The notes under the pieces were generated by a model. That model was not told the origin of the DNA, ran no database searches, and saw nothing but the letters and a program-made list of their open reading frames with translations. Both the position numbers and the translations under genes were made by a program. From Turritopsis dohrnii (Eukaryota; Cnidaria; Hydrozoa; Anthoathecata; Oceaniidae), in contig BQMF02000023.1 of the NCBI GenBank assembly GCA_027922465.2, positions 558,001 to 622,000 on the forward strand: 64,000 nt of DNA. Direction: 5' to 3'. This document shows, one piece after another, positions 33,370 to 47,395 of the stretch (position 1 is its first letter; each line of letters opens with the position of its first letter).

Positions 33370-36300
33370 AATATATCTTACGAAAAACGTGAACAAACGA
33401 CGATTTTTTAAGAACGTAAAAAATTTACCGTAATGTCACTTTTTATTTTCATAAGCTTCCATCCTATCGGAGGTCTTCCACAAAATACGTTGTTCTTCGT
33501 TTGTTTGGTAAAATGATGAAAACTATTCATTGATGAATGAAAATATTCTTGAAATTCCCTCTTTACCGCAATGCACACTATCTTGCATCATTTTCTTCTA
33601 TTTTTACAAGCAAAACACAGTACGGCCTATTTTTTTGCAGAAAATTGCCGAATACTTCTGTACCTTGCATTTTGATTCGTCAACTCGTCTCGTAGACGCT
33701 TCTTCAGGAGCGCTTTCGAGTGAACTTCCTCAAAGACTGCCTTTGTCAGAATATTAAAGCATGCCGCTTATCAGGCCGCAAATCAACCAAAAACATGTTT
33801 CTTACTGAAGTCCTTTAATTACGAAATTTTAGGACGGAAAAATGTTAAGACAAGTTCAAACTTCGGACGGAAAAACTTTCAGAGAAATTTTTGTCGGAAA
33901 GTTTTTCCTTCCGAAAGTTTTCGTTGTATGTTTAATCCACAACTAATATTCCAAACGTTTTTCAATGGAAAGTTGGGGAACTTGAAATATTCCCTCCAGT
34001 TTCTTTTTCCCTTTTCTTTCCCAATTTTTCCAATTTTAGTTGTAGTTGTAGCTGGCAATTCTTATTGAAAATATCTCGATTTTCATTTTATGTTACAAAT
34101 CGTGTCTCCATTATGTCGGTAAATGAAAGAATAACCATGGTAACGGAATTGGTGATGTTTCACTGATCCCAACAAGAATGTACGTAGGAAACGTCTATTT
34201 GAATTTTTATGAAATTTTAAAATTTATAATTACTCAGGAATAGTTATATTTTCAAACTTTGCCACCGTCTCTAACTATCTCTTTCCCGTCCAAGTTGAAA
34301 CTTGAACTGTGATTGCAGAATTTTTTTTGGTTTGTAAAGTCTTTCATATACACAGGTTTTTTGAATCAATCCTTAAAAAAGGTTATAGTCTCAGTATAAA
34401 AGATTTTTTATACTTCTATAGCGTCGAGCTGAGAGGGCGTTCGAGAGGAGGATAGAATGAGAAGGATGAAGATTTTTGTGATCAATCTATTTGCCATTGT
34501 TTATTGGAGCAGATGTACAAGTACAATCCTTGCGCCATTATTATGGTGATTATGTACTAACTGCAACACACATTGTGGCACGAAAAATAACTTTCATTTG
34601 AGTCATCATGTGCCTGTTCAAAAGTACATCCTTTCTTCTTACTCATGACGTCACTTTTTGCGTCATAGGTTTGTTGGTTTTTTTTGGAAAACATGAATCG
34701 AAACGAAATAAACAACCGAATCATCTTTTTTACCCCTCATTTCAGTTATACAAGCTTTCGTTATGTATACATTGATGATAAGTACGTTTTGTCGCATCGA
34801 TATATAAAGTGTCTCATATTTCAATGATAGATGGAAAACTCTTATAGACATTCTGTAAACAATTGCTAAAAAACAAAGACAGGAAAAAAAAGTAGTAACG
34901 TCATCAGCTTTATTTTTTGTACTGCTTACGAGCTGAAGCTGAAGAGGGATTTCCGACTACCCTTTTAAAGAGCTGTTACTTTCCCCTATAAATGTTGCTG
35001 AAACGACGATATAAAAACCGAAACTGAAATTTGATTATACAATGCTAACAGCATAAGCAAACTGGCTTTGAAACTTATTGAGAGCAGGAACCTTCGAAAC
35101 ACTTACACTTTATAAGTACATATCAATTATGAATCTCCCACAAGAAATCGCGTATCAATAAATTATCGTTGTGCGAATGGAAAATATGAGTCTTGAAGAG
35201 CTTCTTTATTGTATGACCTATCTTCAAGAAGGTAACATTTTGTTTTCAGCCTTTTGTTAAGTATTCATTTTGATACACACTTTTTTGTTCAGAAGTCAGT
35301 AAAATTTCACTACTACAACTACACTTCAGCTTTTTTTACCAAATTTAAACGCTTATTTGTTTGTAATAATTCTCATAAAAAAGTGTATACTTAAAGGGAC
35401 ACTAAACTCAAAAAATCAAAATTGACTTTTTTATACCATTATGGTAGAATTTCAGAAATGACGAAAGTCCCCCTTTAATATTCAATATAAACTATTGGAT
35501 CGTATGCGTAATCAATATCAGCAAATCCAACCTCCTCAACCATTCTTTATTTTCTTACGAAGGTGCTGTTGCCTCGATAGCTTTAAACCATATTTTCTAT
35601 GTACAGAATAATGAAGTTTAGTGATTTTTGATGCCAGTGTGTGGAATAATATGTAGCCTCGTTACGAGGCCTCTTCCTCTCTACTTCCATATCAGATAAG
35701 ATTAGGATTAGGTTACAAAACAACCTCGAACCCAGGGTTTCTTGCCTCGGTTTTTTTTTCTCCTGGGCTCGAGGTTGGGTTACAAAAATACTTTCACGAA
35801 GGTCGTAGGTGAAACCATCGGAAACACATGTTAAAATCATTCATACATCTGATTTTCCTGAATGAAGTGATAAGAAGTCCTTCTCTGGACGATATAGTAC
35901 AGTTATGCGATAAACATGTTATATACACTTCATATCTATTATTGACACTAATCTTCTTTGGAACCTTATTTTTGCTTTTATCCAATAAGAATATTCGGTC
36001 AAAACATTTGATTATGATATGTTTTTCAGTCCCAAGTGACGATTAGGTCATGACGATTATTGCACGTTTTTCTTTTCTACTTTAAATGAGTAAACTCTCC
36101 TCCACAAATTTTGACTGAGGTCTAACTAAGCCTAGCCTCACAGTTTTTTTAGGGTTGTTGCTACTTTGAGATTCCTAGATAAAACAGTGATAGCAACCCA
36201 ACCTCCTTTTAGGAAATATCTATGTTTTGTATTACAACAGATCTTCAAAAAAGAAATTGTTCTATCTCTGCTCACATTAGTATATTATAGCCCTCAGCTT

Positions 36301-37440
36301 AACATGTAACAGCTCACCATCAACAAACACTCTAACCTCAAAATCTGAAAGGTGTTTCTAACATAAACCATTTGCTGTTGAGAAAGATCTCTCGTCAAGG
36401 GCAACTAACACTGATCCAAAACATGATCTGAATCAACAAAAATTAACTAAAAAGTGTATACAAGAAGACTGACTTGTAATCCAGTTAGATTAAATTTTTC
36501 AATCTCAATTCGCAGTTGTTTCTGCCAAACGATGAAATTCGGAATTCTCGGGTTACAAAACCAAAACATTACAAACATTATGACGTCACAAGCTGAGCTA
36601 TCACTCGTAAATGTTAATAAAAGGTTGATTATTTGTTCAGGTTCAAGCCCTTCAAGGTTGTTTAGTTTAGTTTAAAAATTAGTTATCATGGAAACAACAA
36701 AAGAACAAATCAGGCATACTCGAACCCAGGGTCTGTAGCCTTTTCGATACACAGCAGCGGCACCTTATATATCGAAAAGACAAGAGACCCTTGGTCCGAG
36801 GATGCGCATAAAGGCTGAAGAATGTCGGAATGTCCATGTTTTACAATGATGTCTCTTCGACCCTCCTGACAATAAAAATTAAAATTGTAAAAAATTAATT
36901 ACAGTTATACATAAATTATAATTTAGTAGAAATTTTTAAAAACAGTTAATGAAAAATTTAAGAAATAGATAAAAAAAAGTAGATCAAAGAAAACATAGGA
37001 TTACGATTGGCGGGAGGAAGAAGAAATCCAAAAATAGCGTTCTCTTTCCCCCAAAACCACCGCTTGCTTTAACGACGAAACTGCGTAGAGGCCATGTTAA
37101 TGTTAGCACGTGCTACAGAGGTTTTGTTTCTATTTTTCAAAGCCGTGCTCTCTTTACCTATTTATTTCATGTGGTTAGCAAACTTATGTTTTTTGTTAGT
37201 GTGTGTGGCCAAGTGTAAACTAAATTATTGATACGCATTATTATTATGACAACACAATGCGTAGGTTTTAGAGACAGAAAATCAATTTAATACCTCGTTT
37301 AATGTTTTTGTGATTAAAATTGCATTAAAGTATTTCTTATTACGTATGTTTTCATGATAACGGAAGGAGTTGATGTTGAAATTTCTTTATGATCAGTATT
37401 GTAATGTTATGACTTACGTGATAGAGCGCCGTCAAAAAAT
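33370..37440. other. About 4 kb without a recognised gene; palindromic repeat relics
   Basis: Short open frames here look like chance. Relics of the CAACCTCG palindromic family occur at about 35725-35785 (CTCGAACCCAGGGTTTCTTG then CCTGGGCTCGAGG) and 36718-36805 (CTCGAACCCAGGGTCTGTAG then GACCCTTGGTCCGAGG). A half-copy of the CAGTCAAA MITE lies at 36083-36125. Otherwise nothing seen. Confidence 0.4.
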
Positions 37441-37580
37441 AAAAATCGGCACAACCAGGTGCTCTTATGCTTTTTAAAAAATAACTTTTACTATGATTGA
37501 AGAAGATGAGTACGATGTAGAATATTCACAAAGTTTTGCTACTGAACAAAATTATGTCGAGCCAGAGAGTCACCAACGTA

Positions 37581-40500
37581 TGATCTTTGATGATAACGGT
37601 TAGCTAGCTTAAAACTCATTTTCTTCTCATTCAGTTTTCATATCACATGTATTATAGTTGTACCTTGTGGCTAAGCGTATAAAATTTTTTAGATTGTTCA
37701 CTGAAAGAACGTGACATTTATCAACAACTAGCAGAAAAGGACCACTATTTAATGCTTGCTGCTGAAGCTGGTAAAGTTTTACTTCAAAAGAATCAAGAAC
37801 TATCAAATCATTATCAAGATCTTCAAAATGAATACTTAGAAAAAATCCAGGTAGGTTGGTTTTTATCATCTTGGTATAGAGAATCTTAGAAGTACACAAA
37901 GGCCAGTTCTAGCTTTTTTGAGAGTTTATTATAAGTAGGGGTCCGCCAAGTATTTCTGCAGAAGAAAACATGTCATTAGTTCGTAAAATCATCCATTATG
38001 ATAATACAGGAGTTTTGAAATGCCAACTTATATGAATAAATGTCTGTTAATGTTGATGTTTATGTTTGTATATTTCTGTTACATTGTACTTCTATACAAA
38101 CAACTACAGACATCCATTGGAAGAAAAACCGCTGCTAGAGCAAGATTTAATGTTTACAATACATTTATTAAGAGAATAAAAGCTAGGAGTGTGTAAGATT
38201 TATCATCATGTAGCTAGTATGTTTATTTTTAAAGAAGAAGTAAGATAAGTGGATATATTTTAAAATTTTGAAGTATTCTCAAACATTCCCTTATTATAAT
38301 TATTTGGAAATTTGGTACTGACAGCTCAATTTAGAGTTCTATTGACTGATTAAATAGATTTTGGTTTATTTTTTAAGTGATTGAATAAAGGATTTGTAGG
38401 CTGGTATAAAAAATAGTTACAACTATGAATTGTATATCCGTATATCCATTTACAGTAATAGCTTTTAAGTGTTTCTATTAACTTGATGTTGGCATAGGAA
38501 AATGTCTTTTGTAATTAAGAAAATTATGACAATGCTAATGAGTAATTAATCTAATGACTCAAGTAATTTTCTTTGTTGTTTGAATTAGATTTTCTGTTGT
38601 TATGTTTCTGTGGTTCTTAACTATAAAAACGCTGCTCAGAAAATTTTGTTATTACACATGTTAAGGATTTAAGGATTTAAAACTTTCTAGACGGAGCTTC
38701 ACACAACAGTTAATAATAAAATAGTTGTCATGATCAGTCATTAAAGACACAAAGAGGAAAACCATTACAAAGATAGTTATTATAGATTATGATTTGTTTA
38801 ACTTTTCCTTAATTATGTGATTAAGGACATACATACTGCCTTTGAGTTCTATTACATGCCTATTGAATGTTATAACAAACATAAAAGTTATTATGATTTG
38901 TAAAGATGCTGATGAATAAATAGTTATTTTTGACTTAGAGATTTATTACTCATCTAACTGTCTTTTAAAGATTTTCAAAAATTTTGTTGATAATTGAGAA
39001 CTATAGCAGTCTTTTCACTTGTCCAATTCATGATTCTTTTAGGAATTAGAGCAAGAGAGACACCATTTACGAAAAGAACTTTGCGACAGGGAGTATCTTT
39101 ATGAAGCACGTATGCAGGATTTGCACGAAGAAGTCAGTAATTTAAGTGGTCAACTGCAAATTGTCCAAAAGTCATCCAAGTCATTTGAACTATCCAACAG
39201 ATCAACCTTTGATGATATAGTTTACCAGAATGATACCCTGTTAAAAGAGCTTGATGAGGTAATTAGTCAAAACATAGAACATAATGTGTGTATGATTATA
39301 CTGACACAGCTTTGCCTTTATTCTCTTATTTGTTTCTATCTGAAAATCTTACATCTTATAAACTTATCTAATAAATATCTTAGTGATTTTAAGTCTTTTG
39401 TGTGGTAAATGAATAATTGATGTTGAAAAATAGAAACCAATACTGGTTTTCATTAGAAAAATAAAAAGCTTTTTCTCTTCAAAATGATAAACCAGAAGAA
39501 ATCAAGAAAATTTTTCACATGGCATAAGAACCAACTTGAATAAGAAGTTTATATGAAAATATTGTTGTGATAATCTTTTCGAGCAGAACTCCTTGATAAA
39601 ATACACTCATCATATATATTCGTATATTTATTGGGAACTTTTACAAATCTCGAATTGCTATATTAATGAAATAATGGATCTTGAGAGGATAGAATTTACA
39701 AAAAGTCGGATACCAGGTGATGTTACTTCTCATGGGTGCAAAATCCCTATCATTTGACCAATCAAAGTGATTTAGTCATTTCTAGATTTTATCCAATATA
39801 GCTGTGATGTCCGTATAATACTCAAAATAATGTTTAAGGTTTTATTTAATGTTTTGATGACAATCACTTTGATTGGTCATGATGGAGATTCACTATATTG
39901 CAGATTCTTTAATTTGTATTGCAGGTAAAATCTTATAATCAGAATCTTGCACACCAAGTTCAAACACTTTCCAAGCGAATTGATGGACGAATAAGAAGTT
40001 CTAATGCCTCTGCTCAATACAATATGGATAGCGACATGGCGAATCAAGATACTGTTGATTATGCAGAAGTGAACGGGACTTCAGAAAGGGGTTTTATGGA
40101 AATGAAAAACCTTAAAGAACAAGTAATTTTTTTATTTGCATTCTTCACAATTCTTATTTTATCCATTTTTTTGTTTGCTTAGAATGTTTTATCATTAACA
40201 GCTGATTTTACTCAGCTTTTAAATATTTATTTCAGGTTCAAAAACTCACTGAGCACAAACAGTTTCTAGAGGCATCACTAACAGAACTTACACATGAAAA
40301 AGAGGTCATTACTTTAGACCAACATAAGACTGTATCAAAAGTTTCAACTTTGGAAGAAGAATTATTAAACTTAAAACAACAGGTTTGCAAGATTCGTTTG
40401 CTCTGTTGCTCGGTTTGAATGTAGTCTGTTCTTGGAATAACTACTTAAATAATCAAGGTTACCATTTTTAGTGTGAGGTGGTGTGAATCCCATTTAACAT

Positions 40501-43500
40501 TAATGTCTTGAAATCTAAATTTGGCCTTGCCTATTTATTATTGAATGCTTTTAAACTTGGCTCATCACAAAATAATTTCGCTGTTTAGTATTGTTCAATA
40601 TTTCATGAATTAAATGTTTTAAGATTTGAAATAACGTTTTGAAATTTATGATTTTTTGCAAAAAAAAAGTCAATAAAGACATAACGTACTGAATTGAATG
40701 AAATTTCATTCATGCTGGGTTACAAACTGTTTCTGAAAATTTTATTTTCAAAAGTTTCCTGTTATTAATTTCATTAGATTTCTATGTGCCAAGAAGATTT
40801 GAACAAAACAAAGAAAAAAAATGTTCAGTTGAATGATCAGCTAGAAGAATATGTCATGCTGCAGCAGGTACGATTAAAGGTGTTCTTTCACATTAAGCAT
40901 TGTTGATAAAAGATTATTATAGTAAATTAGATATAATTGGTGTAACAATCATACACTGCCAGAATGGAACAATTTGATATTGGATTCATAAAGAGATCTT
41001 TCATTGCATTGTATGCGTATTTCTTCTGGGAAAAATATCACCATATTCAACATTTAAATTTAGTCAGAAAGATCTGGAACAAATGGATTACACAATTCAT
41101 TATTTAATGAGTTGGAGATGTCACTGTCTGAAGCAGATATGAACTCACAGTATATGAGCACTCCATGCAAGTTATCCCCTAAATGTAATGATACTGATGT
41201 CCCAGATATTGTGGTATCTCCCACAGGTGCTGACCAGCTTAGCAATGAATATGAAAAGGTATGTAGTTGTATAACAATGTTATATTTTTATTTGCCTTTA
41301 AGATTTCAAGCATGTTTTTATCAATTCTTAATTGTTAGTTGAAGGAGGAAGTCAAGGTATTGTATGGGAAGTTAAGAAGATTGCGAGATCTTCTACAGGA
41401 TGAGCACCTAGTTGATCATGAAGATAGCAAGATCATCACAGAAAATGTAGACATCAATTCATTACATAAATTGGTTGATCAAGTCATTGAATTAATTCGA
41501 GAGCGTGTCTTATCATTGGGTGTAATTGATGGAAGAGCTAGTAGTCCGACGCATGTAAGAGTTGAATTTTGTTTTAAATACTGGTCAAAATTTCTTTACT
41601 ACACATTTTTGTGGCTTGAAACTATAAAGATTGATGTGACAGTCCGGTTGGTAAATTTGTTGAAAAGTCACTGTAACATAGTATGTTTCATTAGAAATAT
41701 ATACACACTATTCCATTGAAAAAGGACTTCATTGCAGCAACTTTTTGATGGTTTTGCCCACTGGGAGTTGATTGGTGTGTTGATCAGATGATCTGCATTA
41801 AGCTTTTTTCCATTATAGTTGGATTTAGAAAGCTGTGATAATCTCTCCCAACCAGATTCACAAATCTCAGATAGAGATGTTGATATCTTAGAACAGCAAG
41901 TAAGGTTATTATTGTTCCCTGTATATTGTTTCATGACAGTCCATAAATTCAATGTTTATTCAGAGGACAATCTCACAGCAATCTTTCTTTTTTAAAGTTT
42001 CAGATATTCTTTAAGCCGTTACGACACATCTTTTACGACACATCTTTTACGACACATCTTTTACGACACATCTTTTACAGTTTTTTCACTATCAACTTAA
42101 TGGACTTACAGTTGTGTCATTGTTTTATTAAATTTATTAAGTTTTATTAAATTTTCAATTTCACACTTTTTTTAGTCACTGTTATTTAGTAACTGTGTGT
42201 TGTTGATTGTCTCAGGTGTACGATTTAAATCAAAAATTGAATGTGACAACTAGTGATCTAGAAGGTACAAGAAGAGAACTTGTAAAATCTCAAGCATTAG
42301 CAACACAACACGAAGAGAATGCGCTTGCACTCAAAGTACAGGTATCTTACCGATTTGTTTTTTCTAACTACTTTGAAATACAGTAAAATAATTATTGATT
42401 CATTGATATCATTGTTTACTCAAAAATGAACTGAAGCAAAAAAGTAATGATTCTGAATTGGCTATATATATATCGACTTGAATTTGCTGATGAAAATCTC
42501 TTTTTGAAATATTTATGAGGTGAAATATGTCAACTGTCTTACTTTGCGGATGAACTTTCTTTATGATCTTCATGGAAACCATGGTCGTGCTTCCTTAGTT
42601 CAACCCTTCTCCACAGTGATCATTATAAACATAAGTTTATTTGAATTTTCAGTTAAAACAATACTTGCTTTATCACAAACCAATATCAGAACTAGACTGG
42701 TGTAAGAGGCGTCCACATAAAATCATAATCTCTGATGATAGAAATTCATGCTATAAACATTCATAGTATAAACAAGTAAACCACCGATTTGTTAAAAAAA
42801 ACACCACGGAGAAGTACATTTTTATAGAAAGGCACACAGATATGCACACCTATACAATGGAAATACACTTCTTCGTAGTGGTTTTGACAAGGTTGCCCAG
42901 TGGGTGGTTTTTGTACTGCTATATAATGTACATAATGTATTTGTTGTGATATCTATATGTAAACACACAGGCGTTTTCAGGGTCAGTCAAAAAAACTTGA
43001 GGAGTCTAGCGTTACGATATTTCTTTTCATTCTTCAGTGGCGATGGGCTTACTTAAACATTTTTCTGTTTTACTTTAAATTACTAATCTCTCCTCCACAA
43101 ATTTTGACTGAGTTCTAGCAACGCTTCTGATCAAATGTTAACGAGTTTCTTCAAAGAGCAACTGGGCTTCACCTTTAACACAGGTCAGCTGTCAAGAACG
43201 TGAAATTGATGCTCTACGAAAGGAAAGAGATATTATGCTGGCTGATACGAGTTTAGAAGAAAAACTGAGGAGGGTTTTAGAAGAGAGAGATGCTGCTTTG
43301 AAAAGGTGAGTTCATGGTGACTAAGAGTTACTATGATAACACTTTAAAATCCTTACGTTTCTCTGTCTGTTAGCGATGTTCTGTTTAGCGATGATTTTCA
43401 ATGCTGTTAAACATTTTTATTTCCCAGGGAGAACGAAATCAAATCCAAGTACGAAACTGCACAAAACGACATGCAAAAACTTAACGGCCAACTCATATCT

Positions 43501-43878
43501 GTCGTACAACACAAAATCGAGTTGACGGAACAGCTAGAACAATGGCAGGTAAGCTGCGACATTTTTTCAATCCCGTCATGCTCAAGTAGATTTTTAAAAT
43601 CGATTGCTCAGTGACGTTTCCATTTCCCCGACATGTCGTGAAAACAATTTGCCGTGTTTTAGTTTGACATGGCTTCACTGATCGACCAGCAGTTAACAAC
43701 GAAGATGAAGAAAGACCAACAGAGATCTCGGAAACGTTCTGCCAATGCCACCAATACCACCACAAGCAATCCAGCGAGAATGTTTGCCGCCAAATTTTTT
43801 GCGAGTAGGAACGGCAGTAAAGAATCCAGTCGTACCGGAACACCCACGTTGAAATCACCCGTGCCGCCCAAATCCTGA
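37581..43878 (+). CDS. BICD-family-like cargo adapter (BICDL1/2, BICDR type), 13 exons
   Basis: Exons by GT/AG and frame: 37581(or earlier)-37598, 37693-37850, 39043-39258, 39925-40122, 40236-40382, 40778-40867, 41064-41258, 41339-41554, 41819-41899, 42216-42341, 43184-43305, 43428-43548, 43663-43878 (stop). About 635-660 residues, almost all predicted coiled coil. Exon 2 carries the CC1 box, HYLMLAAEAGKVLLQKNQEL, the AAxxG motif that contacts dynein light intermediate chain in BICD/BICDL adapters. The penultimate exons (DMQKLNGQLISVVQHKIELT then EQLEQWQFDMASLIDQQL) match the conserved C-terminal coiled coil of BICDL. BICDL proteins link dynein-dynactin, Rab6 and kinesin to secretory vesicles. 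The start is unclear: the frame is open upstream to 37497 without an ATG, and an ATG at 37493 is one base out of frame. Introns hold a MITE and a 14-base tandem repeat. Confidence 0.85.
42021..42076. repeat. Four perfect copies of a 14-base tandem repeat in a BICDL intron
   Basis: Unit ACGACACATCTTTT repeated four times without interruption, then decaying. It lies in the intron between exons 9 and 10. Simple minisatellite. Confidence 0.9.
42782..42907. repeat. CAGTGGGCAAA MITE, copy 2, in a BICDL intron
   Basis: Diverged copy in opposite orientation, ending GTAGTGGTTTTGACAAGG then TTGCCCAGTGGG. Inside the long intron before exon 11. Confidence 0.55.
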
Positions 43879-46290
43879 TGAATATTGACTTGGCGGTTTA
43901 TGATACGCCCGCTCGAGTGTGAGGGCGCAAGTCAGTTCCAACTAAAGTATGTGAAATAGGTAGAGACAAATAGGCACAGTATTACAGTCGAGCCTAAAAA
44001 ACTGTTGAAAATCGTGAGTATATTTTTTCAAAATTCAATTTGAACAGTCTTTTTTTAATTTTCCCGATAAATTATTAAAGGTGTTGCTATCCTGAGTGGA
44101 ATCCCTTACACACGGTATCCTTTACTTGTTGATATTTACGTAGGGATTACGAAGGGATTCCTGCGTCCACAATGATTTTTTAAGCGATGATAGAACTCAC
44201 AAAGTTGTTTATGAAGTCTTATTACAGTTTTCTGGTATTCTGTTTCCTTGTTTCCTTTCGGCTTAAATATCATCAATGATGTAATAAGTTGTAATATTTT
44301 GTAAAAACTTTTGTAGAATTATAAAACACTAAGAGACTCGTTAAACAACATTTTGAGCTCTGTCATATTTGTAACTATTCTGTGAGAGCCAATGAAAACT
44401 TAGTTTTGTTTCTTTCAATTTACAGTTCAAAAAATATTTCGAAAATTACGTTATTTATATTTATTGCAAGAATGTTATATGGCGCGCCAAAACCTGACTT
44501 TAATATTTTTAAAAGGCAACTAAAAACTTAAAGAAAATGTTTTTGTCATATTTGGCGCGTTATAATATCATTTCTCATTTGTAAATATTCTTCCTAGATC
44601 GTATGTACAGTTTTAAATTGCTTTTGTTTTTACAGACAGAAACAATTTGCTGGCCTTTTTTTTAGGGGACTGAGTAAAACTATAGAAAGTAATATTATGT
44701 TTTCCTCATACACATCCGCCCAACCTTTTTTTCACTATGCCGATTAAATGTGTTACTCGTCTGTTCAATGACAAAGTTGCTTAATCATATCAGATAATGT
44801 TCTAATTAGCGTTAATATTTTCGTGCGACCGTACCACTGAATCACTGAGTGTCAAAATAGCTTGCTTTTTTTTGCCATAACTTATGAGAACGTTTTTTAG
44901 TAAATAATTGATTCATTTTCGTTTACATGTCAACCTCGAACCCTGGATTCGAGGTTGCGAATACACTTCCTTAGTCTTTACTGTATCATATGAGTGGGGG
45001 AGAAGATTTTCGTATTTTGTACATATATCCATTATATTTGACGTCGAATTATTTGCTATTTATATTTCGCAGAAGTGTGTATCTAGTGTAACTTCAATGT
45101 GGGATTCCAATTTATCCAGCCTCGTCCCCAGAGCTTCTTGCCTTTTCGATATATACGGATGGCAAGAAGCCCTGGGGACGAGGTTGCATTTTATCCAATG
45201 AAATTTGCTTCTGTGAAAGTTATGCATAGACTGTACAAAATTTAGAAATATTTGCTTATAAACTTATTAAACTTACTCTCCTGTATGATTTGTCGAAAAA
45301 TTAAACATCCCAAGAATACACCTCTCACGAATTTGTTTCAAATTTCCAGGTTTTACTGTTTACTGTATCACCTGTTTTGTTTTGATAATTTGATGGGATC
45401 CTAGCGATGATACAATCTAATGATGTTATTAACTTAACTTTAAGGCGACCGTGGGTTGGAGTATTTAAAGAACACGATTGTTTCCTCCTCATACTCTCCA
45501 TTCAAGTATTCCGAGAAAGAAGCTGTTTTACAAAATTCGACAACGGTTTTTCGGCGAGAAAATATCGCGTGTATCTTTTTATTAGCAGTAGGAAAAGAAA
45601 GGAAATTTGAAAAGGGCTTCACACTGCGTGACGATTGTTCTGTGAAAATTATGCAGTGTCATGACAACCATATAATAACTTGCCCGCTGATCATATCGAA
45701 AAACGTCTTTGTTAGTACTAACTTCTAAGTTAGTTACTACTAAGTCTTAGGGCCGTTTTACATTAGGCGGAATAGAGAGAACCTGGGTTCCAAGTTTGGC
45801 TGAATCGTGAATTAAGTAATTATTTCCTCTGTGATCCCAACCAGTAGTGGTTTGGAAATAGCAATCTCTCGTACGGTGTAAACCCAGCGTTCACATTTAA
45901 AATTGACAATCTTTGGAAAACTCAGGAATCTCATTGATCACTTTGAATTACCAGTCAAAACGTCAACCTGAATGTAAGGGTTGATACCAGATCCAATCTT
46001 TTGATGAATTTCCAACATGGCTGACAACTCGCAATTTTAATTTTCAAATTTTATCGAATTCTGGTTGAAAATTTGACCAACGAAGATTAAAATACGCATA
46101 TGTATTCTGGGATACGAATTTTCTTTCGAAATCCACCACGACAAACGCAGTGAAGGCGAAAGCATGTATGTGGAGGATGAAGTCGCCTTTAAAGATCGAA
46201 GCGATATAAACAATTTAGATAAGACAGTAGAGCACCATTGGATCGAATCTATCCAATATTAATTAGTGCCCTGTATCAGAGTCCCACATT
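43879..46290. other. BICDL 3' UTR and intergenic DNA
   Basis: No second gene is convincing. Some frames near 45456-45728 stay open but show no domain. A short CAACCTCGAACCCTGG palindrome lies at 44931-44956 and a longer one at 45119-45186. Confidence 0.35.
45119..45186. mobile_element. Palindromic CCTCGTCCCC MITE with about 10-base duplication
   Basis: The arms GCCTCGTCCCCAGAGCTTCT and AGAAGCCCTGGGGACGAGG fold into a hairpin with a short loop. The flanks AATTTATCCA (left) and ATTTTATCCA (right) match in 9 of 10 bases, a likely target duplication. Same family as 51393-51461. Confidence 0.65.
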
Positions 46291-46639
46291 GGGACTGATA
46301 AAAGAATCTGGATCGAGAAATTCAATTCTCTCTTGTTCACTATATACACAAAATGGGACAGCCCACTCATTATCGCAGGAGACTTCAACATAGGACTTAA
46401 AACATAAATTGCTTGTTGCTAGCAATATACAGCAATATAAACACATTTGATCTTCATCAAGTAATCACCGAACCGACGCGAATGGGTAAAATATTTATCG
46501 GCCATTATCAAAACGAATACTCCTAACAAAGTAATCAATCAAAATATCATCCCTTGACATCACGCTCCATATGCAATCATTAATTCACCAAAAGTTTCAC
46601 GAACTTTCTTACAAATTCGAACTTTCTTACAAATTCGAC

Positions 46640-46722
46640 ACAAAAGTCGTCAAAACGTCACTGTGATTAGAAACGCACTCCCCCGTAGCGATTTTTCAAC
46701 AAATTTGCATACTGGGTGATTT
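46640..46722. repeat. CAGTGGGCAAA MITE, copy 3 (partial)
   Basis: Partial copy: GTCACTGTGATTAGAAACGC then ACTCCCCCGTAGCGATTTTT and TTGCATACTGGG. Inserted in the dead LINE between endonuclease and RT. Confidence 0.45.
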
Positions 46723-46988
46723 GACCAAATCGAGGACAAGAAATCAGAGGGGAAAGAGGTATTATTTGGTGCCCTTCAAAACGACATTCTGGGCCCAGCA
46801 ATCTTAAATCTGTATGTAATCAAATTGAAAACCGTTTCCAATAACAGCCCATGTTTACAGGACGCCGACGATACCAGCTTGTTGTACTAGTACTGTAAAG
46901 TAAAGAAAATCAAAGAGTGTACAAAAGAACTGCAATAAATGAGTGAGTAAACTGATGTAACTGCAATGAATGAGTGAGTAAACTGATG

Positions 46989-47205
46989 TGTCGCAGTTGT
47001 TTGTTATGTCACGTGACTAGACGTAGAATGTAGCTGTGCAACATTACACGAATGGTTATAGTGAGAGAAGGTATAGCGTGCCGTAGACACATCTTCGAAA
47101 ACGTGCTGTGAGATTATATAGCTTTTAGTTGTACAACATATTCGAAAGAATATATATAGTGTTTGTAGAGATAATTTGTCGTGGCGATAAACCAAATTCC
47201 CGACA
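46989..47205. mobile_element. Solo LTR, 217 bases, with 4-base duplication
   Basis: Begins TGTCGCAGTTG and ends TTCCCGACA, with inverted TGTCG/CGACA tips. GATG flanks both sides (46985-46988 and 47206-47209). A TATATATAG lies near 47150. It is inserted in the dead LINE's RT. No internal retrotransposon sequence remains, as expected after LTR-LTR recombination. Family unknown. Confidence 0.7.
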
Positions 47206-47284
47206 GATGTAACTGCAATGAATGAGTAAATGAACGAGTGAGTAAAAGATTCCAAATTGCTGATGAACATCAACAAAACTAAAT

Positions 47285-47395
47285 CAACGTCCCAGTTCGC
47301 AAAATCTTCAAAATGTCACTGCGGTGAAGAGCATTTTTATTCAAATAGTGTGAATATTCCTATAGAAATGCACTCCTTCGCAGTGACCAATCAAC
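47285..47395. repeat. CAGTGGGCAAA MITE, copy 4
   Basis: CAGTTCGCAAAATCTTCAAA, TGTCACTGCGGTGAAGAGCA and CACTCCTTCGCAGTGACC. Inserted within the dead LINE RT. Confidence 0.65.

Noticed and set aside
42021..42076. CRISPR-like repeat
   Set aside because: The units are perfectly tandem without spacers and lie in a eukaryotic intron.
45456..45728. 90-residue plus-strand frame downstream of BICDL
   Set aside because: No domain, no splice support and antisense frames equally open; likely chance.
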